From Thermoprotei archaeon (GTDB lineage: Archaea; Thermoproteota; Thermoprotei; Thermofilales; B15-G2): a stretch of DNA of 46,204 bases. How positions within the stretch are numbered: the first letter of the stretch is position 1; each line of letters opens with the position of its first letter. The notes below the pieces were generated by a model. The model had not been told where the DNA came from. It was given only the letters and a program-made list of their open reading frames with translations, and ran no database searches. The DNA is taken from NCBI GenBank assembly GCA_003649445.1, contig QMRV01000014.1:1-46204 (forward strand), read 5' to 3'. This document shows, piece after piece, positions 7,256-16,174 of this stretch. The position numbers and the translations under genes were made by a program.

Positions 7256-9088
7256 ATGCTAAGTAGGGCGCGATACCTCAGAACACTTAAATATTCTAAA
7301 ATGTACCTTGATAGAATAAAGTCTCTCGAAAAGTGGTTTATTTTAGGAACACTTATCGGAATTATCTCGGGTTTCAGCGCAGTGCTGCTAAGGCTACTTG
7401 TAGACACAGCGCTGTACTTATGTTTAAACAATATCGCGGGATACAATTTTCCCCTACCTCTCGGCGAAGGAGAGAAAGAGCTCATAGAGGAACTGGAGCT
7501 CGAAATAGAGAGAGCGTGGGCTTTTCCGCTTTTAACAGGGTTAGGAGGGCTTCTCTGCGGTATCATAGTATACATATTCGCTCCCGAAGCAGAAGGACAT
7601 GGAACAGATTCTGTAATACATGCATTTCATAGGCTAAGAGGACTTATTAGGGCGAGAGTGCCTATAGTTAAGTCGATAGCCACAGCAATAACAATCGGTA
7701 CAGGTGGAAGTGCTGGTAGAGAAGGACCAATTGCTCAAATAGGAGCAGGCTTTGGTTCTTGGATAGCCAATATTCTTCATTTGTCTATAAGAGATAGAAG
7801 AATAGCTGTTTTATGCGGAGTAGCAGGAGGAATAGGCAGTATATTCAAAGCGCCCTTAGGCGGAGCTATCTTCGCGTTAGAAGTCTTGTACAAGCGTGAT
7901 TTTGAATTTGATGCTTGGGTGCCAGTGTTTATTTCATCCATAGTGGGCTACACTATAGTTGTTTCCTTATGGGGTCCTGAACATATCTTTGCTATACCTG
8001 AAGACATAGAATTCAATATAGCTGAGCTTCCCTTTTTCTTCTTACTGGGCGTAATAATGGGCGGTTTAGCTATAGTTTATGTCAAAATATTTTACGGCAT
8101 ACACAGGTTCTTTAAAAAGGCTAAAATAAATCCCTACTTAAGACCAGCCTTAGGAGGGCTTCTTACAGGTCTAATAGGTATAGCCGTACCAGAGGCTCTG
8201 GAAATGGGATATGGATGGATACAATATGCAATATTCAATAAGCTTAGTACTGAGCGAATGCTTCTTGTCGGTGCAACAAAGATACTTACTACTTCACTTA
8301 CGGTGGCTTCAGGAGGTAGTGGAGGAGTCTTTGCGCCTTCTCTAGTAATAGGTGGGCTCATAGGGGGAGGGCTAGTAAAGCTTCTTAACTCGGTATTTGA
8401 CTTAAACTTAAATACGGCAGGCTTCGTCATAGTTGGAATGATGAGCTTTTTCTCGGCAGTAGGCAAAGTCCCCTTGGCGGCAATGATCATGGTTGCTGAA
8501 ATGACTGGAGGATATGACCTACTAATACCGGCAATGTTAGCCTGCGCAACGAGCTACCTAGTTTCAGGAGGGCACAGCATATATATTAGTCAGGTTTTTT
8601 CGAGAATAGAGTCTCCTGCGCACTTATGCGAATTCAATGTAGATATACTTAAAACAGTTAAAGTAAAGGATGTCATGGTTAAACATGTCGTAACAGTATC
8701 GCCAGAAGCTAAATTAAGTGACGTAGTGAATTTAGTTAAAAAGACAGGGCACTCTGGTTTTCCAGTAGTCTCTGATGGAAAACTAATAGGTATGGTTACT
8801 TATACGGATGTAGCTAAAATACCTGTTTCTAAAAGAGATAAACTCGAAGTAAAAGACATTATGAAAAGGCCTATAGTAGCCTATGAAGATGAGTCACTGG
8901 ATATAGTAATTCACAGAATGATTACCTACAGAGTAGGCAGGCTTCCTGTAATAAAATCAAGAAACGACTACCATCTACTAGGTATACTCACTAGACACGA
9001 TATAATCAAAGGTTATGAGGCAAAAATAGAGCAGCTATATAAAGAGAAAAGAGAACATGAAAGTCAGTACGTGGAATCTTCGTCATAG
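7256..9088 (+). CDS. CLC-family chloride channel/transporter with C-terminal CBS pair
   Basis: A 610-residue paralogue of the preceding gene with an added cytosolic regulatory module. GREGP is at 154-158 with gate glutamate E156, GSGGVFAPSLVIG carries the GxFxP motif, and the first Cl- loop reads GHGTD instead of GSGIP. The equivalent of CLC-ec1 Glu203 is Val210 (FALEVL), as in vertebrate CLC channels. Two CBS domains follow, roughly 467-520 (VKDVMVKHVVTVSPEAKLSD) and 530-590, a Bateman module that would sense adenine nucleotides. An extra acidic helical insert (EGEKELIEELELEIERA, 71-87) sits before the second helix. The last 27 bp lie opposite a minus-strand C/D sRNA. Confidence 0.95.
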   Translation: MLSRARYLRTLKYSKMYLDRIKSLEKWFILGTLIGIISGFSAVLLRLLVDTALYLCLNNIAGYNFPLPLGEGEKELIEELELEIERAWAFPLLTGLGGLLCGIIVYIFAPEAEGHGTDSVIHAFHRLRGLIRARVPIVKSIATAITIGTGGSAGREGPIAQIGAGFGSWIANILHLSIRDRRIAVLCGVAGGIGSIFKAPLGGAIFALEVLYKRDFEFDAWVPVFISSIVGYTIVVSLWGPEHIFAIPEDIEFNIAELPFFFLLGVIMGGLAIVYVKIFYGIHRFFKKAKINPYLRPALGGLLTGLIGIAVPEALEMGYGWIQYAIFNKLSTERMLLVGATKILTTSLTVASGGSGGVFAPSLVIGGLIGGGLVKLLNSVFDLNLNTAGFVIVGMMSFFSAVGKVPLAAMIMVAEMTGGYDLLIPAMLACATSYLVSGGHSIYISQVFSRIESPAHLCEFNVDILKTVKVKDVMVKHVVTVSPEAKLSDVVNLVKKTGHSGFPVVSDGKLIGMVTYTDVAKIPVSKRDKLEVKDIMKRPIVAYEDESLDIVIHRMITYRVGRLPVIKSRNDYHLLGILTRHDIIKGYEAKIEQLYKEKREHESQYVESSS

Positions 9089-9116
9089 TGCTCAGAGTGA
9101 ATACGTTTCATCACTA
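9062..9116 (-). ncRNA. C/D box sRNA with predicted 16S rRNA target, antisense to the CLC gene end
   Basis: On the minus strand: box C GTGATGA (9114-9108), a 12-nt guide AACGTATTCACT (9107-9096), box D' CTGA (9095-9092), a 5-nt spacer, box C' ATGACGA (9086-9080), a 12-nt guide AGATTCCACGTA (9079-9068) and box D CTGA (9067-9064). The first guide is complementary to GTGAATACGT, a nearly universal 16S rRNA segment (E. coli about 1371-1380). The D-box-plus-five rule would place the methyl group at the base equivalent to E. coli A1374. Its 3' part overlaps the last codons of the CLC gene in antisense. Confidence 0.95.
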
Positions 9117-9299
9117 AGTTAGAGTTTTGTCCGGAATTATAAGAAGATATCTGTAGTGATTTTGTTGCAAATTTTAGAAAGGTTTCTATTCAGTATTGCA
9201 GTATCTATACCATAGCAAGCAGTAAGGCGCACGGGCCAAAAATTATTCATGAGAGCTATACTGGCACTTAAAGGTCTGAGTAATTAGCGTGTATTTTTC

Positions 9300-9956
9300 A
9301 TGAGAATTATAGATATTAAGCTCGAACTAACAATTTCACCTATGAATTTTAATGATATTGAGAAAGAAGTTTACAGTTATGTTGAGAAACTATATAGAAA
9401 TGTGAAAAATCCTTCGCATGGATTTGACCACGTACTTCGAGTATATAGACTTTGCTTAGAAATAGGTATAAGGGAGAAAGCTGATTTAAACGTGCTTAAA
9501 ATAGCTAGTCTGCTCCACGATATAGGTAGAGCACTAGGCTATGAGAAAAACCACGCAGCAAAGAGCGCCGAAATAGCTGAAAAATACTTATCCTCGCTGG
9601 GACTTCCACTAGAATTTATCGAAAGAGTCATAGAAGCTATTAAAGCTCACAGCTTTTCATCGGGAGAAATACCTAAGTCTCTTGAAGCAAAAGTACTTTC
9701 TGATGCAGATAAACTCGATGCTATAGGAGCTATAGGTATAGCGAGGTGTTTTATGTACTCTGGTGAGCAAGGTAGAGGCATAGATAAGTCTATCGAACAT
9801 TTCTATGAAAAATTGCTGAGGCTCAAGGATTTGATGTACACTGAGACGGCTAAAAAAATTGCTTTAAAAAGACATAAGGTAATGCTAAAGTTTTTAGAGC
9901 AATTAAAGAAAGAACTAGAGCTGAAAGACGTAAATAGCTCGAGTTGGCGAATTTAG
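9300..9956 (+). CDS. HD-domain metal-dependent phosphohydrolase
   Basis: Predicted phosphohydrolase of the YedJ-like HD family, cytosolic. Metal-binding residues are visible as H in HGFDH, the HD doublet in LLHDIGRAL, a downstream His in KAHSF and the conserved Asp in SDADKLDAIGAIG. The 218-residue length is typical. The ATG at 9300 gives a 14-residue leader; an internal ATG at 9342 (MNFNDIEKEVYSYV) would match the family start better, and I see no clear Shine-Dalgarno for either. The 3' end overlaps the convergent DASS transporter gene by 4 bp. The natural substrate (nucleotide or other phosphate ester) is not predictable. Confidence 0.88.
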   Translation: MRIIDIKLELTISPMNFNDIEKEVYSYVEKLYRNVKNPSHGFDHVLRVYRLCLEIGIREKADLNVLKIASLLHDIGRALGYEKNHAAKSAEIAEKYLSSLGLPLEFIERVIEAIKAHSFSSGEIPKSLEAKVLSDADKLDAIGAIGIARCFMYSGEQGRGIDKSIEHFYEKLLRLKDLMYTETAKKIALKRHKVMLKFLEQLKKELELKDVNSSSWRI

Positions 9957-11482
9957 CCTAGTATTAGTGGAAGCCCCTTTAGCTGACACAGGTACACCGC
10001 TAAAGGTGGTCCTATCAACACTAGAAGCATTAGTCTAATTATATCACATATCATGCCTACTTTGAACATATTCCATAGCTTAATGTAGCGGGAGCCATAG
10101 ACTATAGCCATAGGAGGCGTAGTACTGGGTAGTGCACTTGAAATAGACGCAGCCAGCCCCGCGATGATTACAGGAGGAATAGGGTTTATTCCTGCTCCAA
10201 TAGCCATTGCTGCTACTAGAGGACATGCTATTAGCGCGGATGCAGTATTAGACGCAGGGTACGTTATGAGGAAGGCTAATATCGCGCTTATAAATGAAAG
10301 AGTGTAAACATTTATTTTAAAGAAGTGTTGCGATACAATAAGTCTTGCTATCCACTTATCAAAGCCCGCTGCTTGTAGTCCTGCTCCCAGAACTATTCCC
10401 CCTCCAAATAAGAAGACCACGTTCCAGTCTATTCCCTCCTCGATATCTTTCCACTTTAAGAGTGGCCTGTTCTCTACTTTAATAAGTCCTAGCAGAAGTA
10501 TAGCAAGTACTGCTGGCGCGGCCTCGGGCAGAACTGCTTTAAGAAGATTGCTCAGCCAAGTGTACTCTGGATTTATTGTAGAGTATATTAAAATTGAGCC
10601 AGGTATAGTCCATAGGAAGAGAGTTAACAGAAATATTGCTAGAACAATTTTTTCTCCGCGAGACATAGGCTTAAGCTCGATTTTACTCAATAGCTCTTTT
10701 CTCTTTTCAATTGAAAGTTCTTTTACTTCGGGCTTTATTAATGCAAAAGTAATGAACCACGTTATCACTAGGCCTAAAAAAGCGTGAGGAGTTCCCACAA
10801 TTATCCAGTCAAGGAAAGTAATTGTTGTTCCAGGCATTGCTGTTTCAATAGCGCTTTTAGCTATAAGATTCGGCGGAGTGCTGATTAAGAGAAACATAGC
10901 CCCCGCTGTCGCAGCCTCGCCTAGAGCAAGCATTGTTGCTTCACCATACCTACTTCCTCTCTGAAAACCTAGCGTAGTGAGATACGCCAACACTATTGGA
11001 TACGTAATTGAAGTAGAGGCTGTTATAGAGCCAGTCATCGTGAGTATGAATACAGGTAGACAGGCTGTGAAGAAAGCTGCGAGAGCAGGATTGCTTCCTT
11101 TGTAGAGCGAGGACAGTTTAATAGCTATTCTTTTATCCAGACCCCAAACCTGAAAAGCCTTGGCTAAAACAAAGCCTCCCATGAAAATCCATATTATTGG
11201 ACTTGTAAACGATGAGAGAGCCTTTTTCCAGCTGACAAGACCAACCATAGGAAAGAGCAAAGCAGGTACAAGCCCTGCTAGCCCCAATGGAACACACTCT
11301 GTTATCCACCATGTTGCCACCCAGAAAAGTACTCCTAAAGCAAGCTTTAAGTGATAAACACTTACTCCAGCCTGGCTTGCTGCCTCAACCATACCCGGAA
11401 AAGGCGGCGTTATAAGCCATAGCACTGCAAGTAGAGGTCCTAGCACTAAACCTAGCTGTTCTCTACTCAATTTTCTAGACAC
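9953..11482 (-). CDS. DASS/SLC13-type anion symporter (dicarboxylate or sulfate)
   Basis: A 509-residue polytopic membrane protein of the divalent anion:Na+ symporter family, importing C4-dicarboxylates, citrate, sulfate or related anions. The two inverted-repeat hairpins carry the substrate/Na+ motifs: SITASTSITYPI in the first half (STS instead of the usual SNT) and PASNTASALIACP in the second half (canonical SNT). About eleven hydrophobic helices can be counted. The loop after the first repeat (IKPEVKELSIEKRKELLSKI) matches the cytosolic linker of the family. The Thr/Asn difference in the first motif could affect substrate choice. It stands alone and is convergent with the HD hydrolase gene. 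Confidence 0.93.
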   Translation of the reverse strand: MSRKLSREQLGLVLGPLLAVLWLITPPFPGMVEAASQAGVSVYHLKLALGVLFWVATWWITECVPLGLAGLVPALLFPMVGLVSWKKALSSFTSPIIWIFMGGFVLAKAFQVWGLDKRIAIKLSSLYKGSNPALAAFFTACLPVFILTMTGSITASTSITYPIVLAYLTTLGFQRGSRYGEATMLALGEAATAGAMFLLISTPPNLIAKSAIETAMPGTTITFLDWIIVGTPHAFLGLVITWFITFALIKPEVKELSIEKRKELLSKIELKPMSRGEKIVLAIFLLTLFLWTIPGSILIYSTINPEYTWLSNLLKAVLPEAAPAVLAILLLGLIKVENRPLLKWKDIEEGIDWNVVFLFGGGIVLGAGLQAAGFDKWIARLIVSQHFFKINVYTLSFISAILAFLITYPASNTASALIACPLVAAMAIGAGINPIPPVIIAGLAASISSALPSTTPPMAIVYGSRYIKLWNMFKVGMICDIIRLMLLVLIGPPLAVYLCQLKGLPLILG

Positions 11483-11608
11483 AGTTTATTTTTAGTTTTA
11501 AGTTTTAAGTATTGTCGTTTAATCATTAAAGACCAGACTTTATGTAATTCTACCTAGAAGCTCTATCTCATAGTACTATTTAAAAGAAACCTTAACTAAG
11601 TTGCTTTA

Positions 11609-11629
11609 ATAATTACTAATAGTAATTAT
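11609..11629. promoter_or_regulatory. Inverted repeat, candidate operator
   Basis: Perfect 9-bp arms ATAATTACT (11609-11617) and AGTAATTAT (11621-11629) separated by AAT. It lies directly upstream of the TATA box of the cyclase gene and between two divergent promoters, the position expected for a transcription factor site. No other copy was noticed in the window. Confidence 0.45.
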
Positions 11630-11641
11630 CTTCTCGAGAAA

Positions 11642-11650
11642 TATTTATAA
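11642..11650 (+). promoter_or_regulatory. TATA box of the cyclase gene
   Basis: TATTTATAA lies about 28 nt upstream of the ATG at 11674, consistent with leaderless initiation at or next to the start codon. Confidence 0.55.
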
Positions 11651-11673
11651 GAAGCATTTCCTAGCTATCATCG

Positions 11674-12315
11674 ATGAAAATAGTAGACCTATCTTTCAAA
11701 ATAGAAAGCGGAGCACCTGTATTCCCTGCACACCCTAAGCCAGCAATTCTGCCTTGGTCAAAAATAGAAATTCAAGGCTTTTACTCAAACGTTCTCTTCT
11801 TGTCAGAACATACTTTGACACATGTAGATGTTCCCGCACACTTTATTAAAGACACACCTACGGTAGACGAAGTACCTTTGGAGAAATTTGTAGGAGAAGG
11901 GGTTGTACTTGACTTTAGCTATAAGAAGCTGAAAGAAGAAATCACGTTAGAAGACTTAAACAAAGCTCTTGAAAAAACTCGTGTCGGAAAAGACTATATT
12001 GTATTGCTCTATACAGGTTTTGACAAGTATATAGGTAGACCTGAATATTTTACGGACTATGTCGGCCTGAGTAAGGAAGCTGCTGAAAAGCTAGTAGAAA
12101 TAGGTGTAAAGGCTGTTGGACTAGATACACCATCGATAGACAGGCCGCCTTTTGAAGTACATCCAGTATTGTTGTCGAAAGGCATAGTGATATACGAATG
12201 CTTAACAGGCTTAGACAAACTTTTAGGCAAGAAATTCAAGTTTATAGGCCTGCCTTTAAAAATAGCTGGTGGAAGCGCTTCACCTGTAAGAGCTGTTGCG
12301 GTGCTAAAAGAGTGA
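11674..12315 (+). CDS. Metal-dependent cyclase/amidohydrolase (kynurenine formamidase-like)
   Basis: Member of the Cyclase_2 fold that hydrolyses formylkynurenine, isatin or related amides and lactones. The metal-binding signature HxxxHxDxPxH is complete: H46, H50, D52 and H56 in EHTLTHVDVPAHF. A further conserved segment 'GLDTPSIDRPP' (149-159) and 'HPVLL' match the family. The 213-residue length is standard. The ATG at 11674 is fixed by the TATA box 28 nt upstream. The gene ends with a 12-bp overlap with the convergent B12-radical SAM gene. No tryptophan-degradation genes are adjacent, so the formamidase role is not implied. Confidence 0.9.
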   Translation: MKIVDLSFKIESGAPVFPAHPKPAILPWSKIEIQGFYSNVLFLSEHTLTHVDVPAHFIKDTPTVDEVPLEKFVGEGVVLDFSYKKLKEEITLEDLNKALEKTRVGKDYIVLLYTGFDKYIGRPEYFTDYVGLSKEAAEKLVEIGVKAVGLDTPSIDRPPFEVHPVLLSKGIVIYECLTGLDKLLGKKFKFIGLPLKIAGGSASPVRAVAVLKE

Positions 12316-13575
12316 TCTCCATAACCGAGTTACAGTTAAAGCTAGTTCTTCTTGTTTTTTCCATTCCCCTCGGAGGACACTTTTTTCTTTAAGTTCTTTA
12401 AGCTCCTTTTTTACGTGTTCAGGGATTTTCCCTGGAGGAGCATTTTCAAAGGGAGTTCCAGGTAACGGTATGAATGTATGTCCTCTGATAACAGCGCCTT
12501 TGCTAGATAGTTCTTTTATAGCTTTAAGCGTTAGCTCAAGGTCCTCTTCAGTTTCACCTGGAAGACCGAAAATAAAGTCTACGCAGGGAGTAAAACCATA
12601 CTCTAGTGCTAAGTCTACTGCATCGTAGACATCTTCAATAGTATGCTGTCTCCCAATGTCTCTTAGAACACGGTTGCTGCCGCTCTGCGCGCCTATAGCC
12701 AACGTCTTATTGACAACATATTTTGCGACAATGTCCAGCACCTTTCTTGTAACAAACTCTGGACGTACTTCGCTGGGAAAGTTACCTAAATGAACTCTTG
12801 TCCGAGGAATAGACTTCACTTCTTTCAGCAGAAGCCTCAGTTTCTCTGGATTAGGTTGTTTTCCTGTTTTCGACCCATAGGCAAAGCCGTTCGGGGCTAT
12901 AAAGCGTATAGTTCTTCTACCTTGCTGCACATAGTACTTAACCCACTTCTTGACATAGTCTACTGACCTATATCTCACGGTAAATGAGAAAATTCTCGGA
13001 GTTTGACAGTACTTACATGCATAAGGGCAGCCTCTCATTATCTCTATAGGAGGAAAAAGCCCATATTTCCTGGAGCAGGGAGGATATTTCTCTAAATCAA
13101 CTAGCTTTCTTCTTCTCGTGATCACTACTTCTTTCTCTCTACTCCCCCGGAGAGCTATTCCTTCGACACAAATTAAGGGCTTATCTCTCAGTACTGCTTC
13201 AAGAATATCAATTAATGTTTCTTCGCCTTCACCTACTACAGCTACATCAAACCCTAGCTTGAGAATAGTTCCTCTAGGATCTCCTGTAGGATGAGGCCCT
13301 CCAGCTACTAAGAGCAATTTATCTTTAAGAATTCTCTTATAGTCTTTAAGTCTTTTAAATTCTTTTAAATAGTTTTGAAGCTGTGTAGTCATTACAGAAT
13401 ATAGTACTATTATTTTATCGTAGTAAGAAGATCTTTTATCTAAATGACCAAAAACATCTTCTGTTAACTCTACATCAATTCTGTAGAATACATCAGATGA
13501 CTCTAAAGCGGCAAGAATATAAGCTAAGCTATTTGCGTTAATTTTATTGTATTTAAATAGAGCTAGTATTTTCAT
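12304..13575 (-). CDS. B12-binding-domain radical SAM protein (MJ_1487-like)
   Basis: Cytosolic 423-residue enzyme with an N-terminal cobalamin-binding-like Rossmann domain (about 1-150; AGGPHPTGDP at 91-100) and a radical SAM barrel. The 4Fe-4S/SAM motif CxxxCxxC is C183-C187-C190 (RGCPYACKYCQTP). Later segments include GAQSGSNRVLRDIGR and FIFGLPGETEEDL, typical of B12-radical SAM enzymes. The reaction is unknown; the family was defined from archaeal genomes. Its ATG overlaps the stop of the upstream flavoprotein gene (ATGA), so the two are co-translated. It is convergent with the cyclase gene. Confidence 0.9.
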   Translation of the reverse strand: MKILALFKYNKINANSLAYILAALESSDVFYRIDVELTEDVFGHLDKRSSYYDKIIVLYSVMTTQLQNYLKEFKRLKDYKRILKDKLLLVAGGPHPTGDPRGTILKLGFDVAVVGEGEETLIDILEAVLRDKPLICVEGIALRGSREKEVVITRRRKLVDLEKYPPCSRKYGLFPPIEIMRGCPYACKYCQTPRIFSFTVRYRSVDYVKKWVKYYVQQGRRTIRFIAPNGFAYGSKTGKQPNPEKLRLLLKEVKSIPRTRVHLGNFPSEVRPEFVTRKVLDIVAKYVVNKTLAIGAQSGSNRVLRDIGRQHTIEDVYDAVDLALEYGFTPCVDFIFGLPGETEEDLELTLKAIKELSSKGAVIRGHTFIPLPGTPFENAPPGKIPEHVKKELKELKEKSVLRGEWKKQEELALTVTRLWRSLF

Positions 13576-14891
13576 CGGTGTCTATAGTCTAAGAGTTTTT
13601 GAAGAGTATTAATGTTGATCTCGCGGACTAGTCCCTTTTTCTCGACCGCTAGGGCTGCCGCGTAGCCTGCTGTTTCACCTAGCGAACAAGCAATAGGCAT
13701 TACTCTTATTGCAGCCTGCGCCTCATGTGTAGTAGAAATACATCTCCCGGTTACAAGAAGATTCTTTAGTCCAAGAGGTACGAGACACCTGTAAGGTATC
13801 TCGTAGTAGTCTCCAGGAGGAGGCCCTTTCATAATAGTTTCTTTGTCTGATGGACGCATTGGATGGATATCTATAGGGTAACATCCCGCAGCCACGGCGT
13901 CATCAAATTTTCTCGCTTTCAAAATATCGTCTGCTGTTAAGACATACTCTCCGATAATTCTTCTAGTTTCTCTAACACCTATAATCGGAGCTGACTCAAG
14001 TAGATATGCTTCCTCAAAGCCGGGAATATGTTTCTTTAAGAAGAGTACTAGCTTGTATGCCTGCCAGTAAGCCATGATTGTAGCTTTAGTTAAATCGCGG
14101 CTAACTAAGCCGGAAAGCATCTGTACTCTAGTCATGTTGACAAAAGCTTCGCCTCTACGAGGAAGACATGTAGGGAAGAATACCTTATTTTGTGCAGGAA
14201 TTTCAGGGAAATCTTCTCTGTACTTATTGATAGCTTTAGATAATCCCGCAAACGAGAAGGGAGCTCCTATTTCAACACATTTCTCGATGTAGTTAAGGTT
14301 TACCCACTCGGAGCAGTCGTTTGCGGTTCTCAAGTACTCGACGAATTTCTTATAATCTATGTTGCCTATTCTAAACATTAAAGTCATAGGCTGAGCTACT
14401 TCTCCATCGCCGTACTCCCATTTAGCGCCAGCTGAAGCAGCTAAATCTCCGTCGCCAGTAGCGTCTACAAATACTGTTCCCTTGATTTCTTCAATACCTT
14501 CTTTCAAGCTCACATTAATGGATTTAATAATTCCATTTTCGGTATTCGCTGTTAACACCTTAGAGTAAAGAAGGATATTCACACCTGATTCTTCACATAT
14601 TTCGAATAAAACTCCTTTAAGAACTTCTGGGTCAAAGAAGTGAGGTGGCTCTCCCCACGCGCCGCGACTGTCTTTTAGTCTTTTAATAATTTCTAAAAAT
14701 ATTTCATTTGCCAGCAATTTATTTTTATTTAAATAATATTTCATGAAAGGGTTTACCAAACCTAGCGTAGCACATCCTCCGAGGAAACCGTGTTGCTCGA
14801 TGAGCAATACTTCTTTTCCTTTTCTCGCTGCAGCTACTGCGGCCGCCACACCTGCGAGTCCTCCTCCACAGACTACAATATCGTACTGCAT
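13572..14891 (-). CDS. FAD-dependent oxidoreductase
   Basis: A 439-residue flavoprotein of the FAD-dependent oxidoreductase type with an N-terminal dinucleotide motif GGGLAGVAAAVAAARKG (9-25) and E37 at the end of the second strand for the FAD ribose. A second FAD contact is VFVDATGDGDLAASAGA (about 145-161), and the C-terminal VTGRCISTTHEAQAAIR segment closes the FAD site. The family is found in many prokaryotic gene clusters and its substrate cannot be predicted here. The coupled start/stop with the B12-radical SAM gene suggests the two proteins act in one pathway. The upstream M14 peptidase gene is 15 bp away, so all three may form one operon. Confidence 0.9.
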   Translation of the reverse strand: MQYDIVVCGGGLAGVAAAVAAARKGKEVLLIEQHGFLGGCATLGLVNPFMKYYLNKNKLLANEIFLEIIKRLKDSRGAWGEPPHFFDPEVLKGVLFEICEESGVNILLYSKVLTANTENGIIKSINVSLKEGIEEIKGTVFVDATGDGDLAASAGAKWEYGDGEVAQPMTLMFRIGNIDYKKFVEYLRTANDCSEWVNLNYIEKCVEIGAPFSFAGLSKAINKYREDFPEIPAQNKVFFPTCLPRRGEAFVNMTRVQMLSGLVSRDLTKATIMAYWQAYKLVLFLKKHIPGFEEAYLLESAPIIGVRETRRIIGEYVLTADDILKARKFDDAVAAGCYPIDIHPMRPSDKETIMKGPPPGDYYEIPYRCLVPLGLKNLLVTGRCISTTHEAQAAIRVMPIACSLGETAGYAAALAVEKKGLVREININTLQKLLDYRHR

Positions 14892-14906
14892 TTTCTCACA
14901 TCTATG

Positions 14907-16112
14907 CTAAGAGTACTTTGTTACTTTCACTTGAAGGAAGTGATCTATAGTATAGAACTTTCTTTTCTCGAATAGCCTGCGGTTTAGCTCAAAGTCTTTG
15001 TCAAGGAGAATAGAGGCCATGCGGCTTCTGCGCTGGGGAAGCTTTATGAGAATTTCATTTCCTACTTTAGAGGCCGCAATATCGTGTAGTTTAAGTAATT
15101 TTTCCGCCTTATTTACTTCATTTGATGGACCAGAAATTCTGAACATAGCTTCTGGAAAGGCTATATCTTCGCTAATAGACTCACTTACAGCTTCTTTTAC
15201 TTCTCTTTCTTTTTCATATGTGTAATAGGCTATGTGTGCTATTATGAGAGAATGTATGTTGACTCGATCTGAAAGAAGGTACTCTCCTAAGCCTACTCCC
15301 CATGTCTCTACAAGTAATTTGGCTGAATGTTCATATGGTACATGAGAACCTAGAAAAGTGGCTGGTACTACTACATCTTCCCTTCTAGCACCCTTTTCTT
15401 CTCCAACAAACCACCTCTCTTTAATTTTCCAGTGACCATATCCCTCATTTACTACTGCATCTATTGCTCTCTCCATGATCTCTCTAGAGAGATCTTTTAT
15501 ACTCTCACTTACCATGAAATAAGGAGTGTCAGTAAGCGATATCATAAATTCTTCTTCTCCATCAGGCCACTGTGGAGGATAACCTCCTTTAAAGTAAAAT
15601 TCATGCATATCGAGCACTATATGAGGCCTGAATTCATTTAACAATATGTGAAGACACTGTGTCTCTTTTTGAGTTAAATAGAGCCAGTCTCTATTAAGGT
15701 CTACTCCCTCAGCATTTACTCTAGCTTTGCCAAAGACATTTTCCCAAGAAGGCTTAGGGTTTTTTACGTAAAGGCGGTAGTACTCTTCAAGTCCATCTGG
15801 ATTAGCCGCAGGAACCAGCGCTATCTTACATTTGCTTAAAACATCTCTCATAGGTATTCCTCCCACTCTACCTTCAGTTAAACACAGGTAGGTAAAATAG
15901 AGAGCCGCGTTAGTTGTAGCAGGTTCATTACCGTGAAGTCTACAAATAGCTAGTATTCTAGTATCACCTTCCCCTAGCTTTATACAGTGAAGAGGTTTAT
16001 TCAAAGAGCTATAGCCTATTGTCTCTACTTTAGCTCCTATTTTCTCTAGCTCACTTACTATCTGCAAGTAGTCTTGAAAAGAGAGTATTTCGAAAAGTAG
16101 CTTTCTACGCAC
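14907..16112 (-). CDS. M14-family zinc carboxypeptidase-like protein
   Basis: Predicted zinc metallohydrolase of 401 residues. Zinc ligands are H60 and E63 in HGNEP and H170 in DMHEF. The substrate-carboxylate motif is DLNRD (138-142), preceded by NPDGLEEYYR. The HGNE signature with NR is shared by M14 carboxypeptidases and AstE-like deacylases. No signal peptide is evident, so it acts in the cytosol. A C-terminal extension of about 100 residues after the catalytic domain (ISGPSNEVNKAEKLLKLHDI) looks like a small alpha/beta add-on. It is the first gene of a likely operon with the flavoprotein and the B12-radical SAM enzyme, divergent from the DUF72 gene. Confidence 0.87.
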   Translation of the reverse strand: MRRKLLFEILSFQDYLQIVSELEKIGAKVETIGYSSLNKPLHCIKLGEGDTRILAICRLHGNEPATTNAALYFTYLCLTEGRVGGIPMRDVLSKCKIALVPAANPDGLEEYYRLYVKNPKPSWENVFGKARVNAEGVDLNRDWLYLTQKETQCLHILLNEFRPHIVLDMHEFYFKGGYPPQWPDGEEEFMISLTDTPYFMVSESIKDLSREIMERAIDAVVNEGYGHWKIKERWFVGEEKGARREDVVVPATFLGSHVPYEHSAKLLVETWGVGLGEYLLSDRVNIHSLIIAHIAYYTYEKEREVKEAVSESISEDIAFPEAMFRISGPSNEVNKAEKLLKLHDIAASKVGNEILIKLPQRRSRMASILLDKDFELNRRLFEKRKFYTIDHFLQVKVTKYS

Positions 16113-16174
16113 AATATTAGCCTTTTGCTTTAAATTTTAAATTTATCTACCGCCGAGGATTAGTCTAGAATAGA

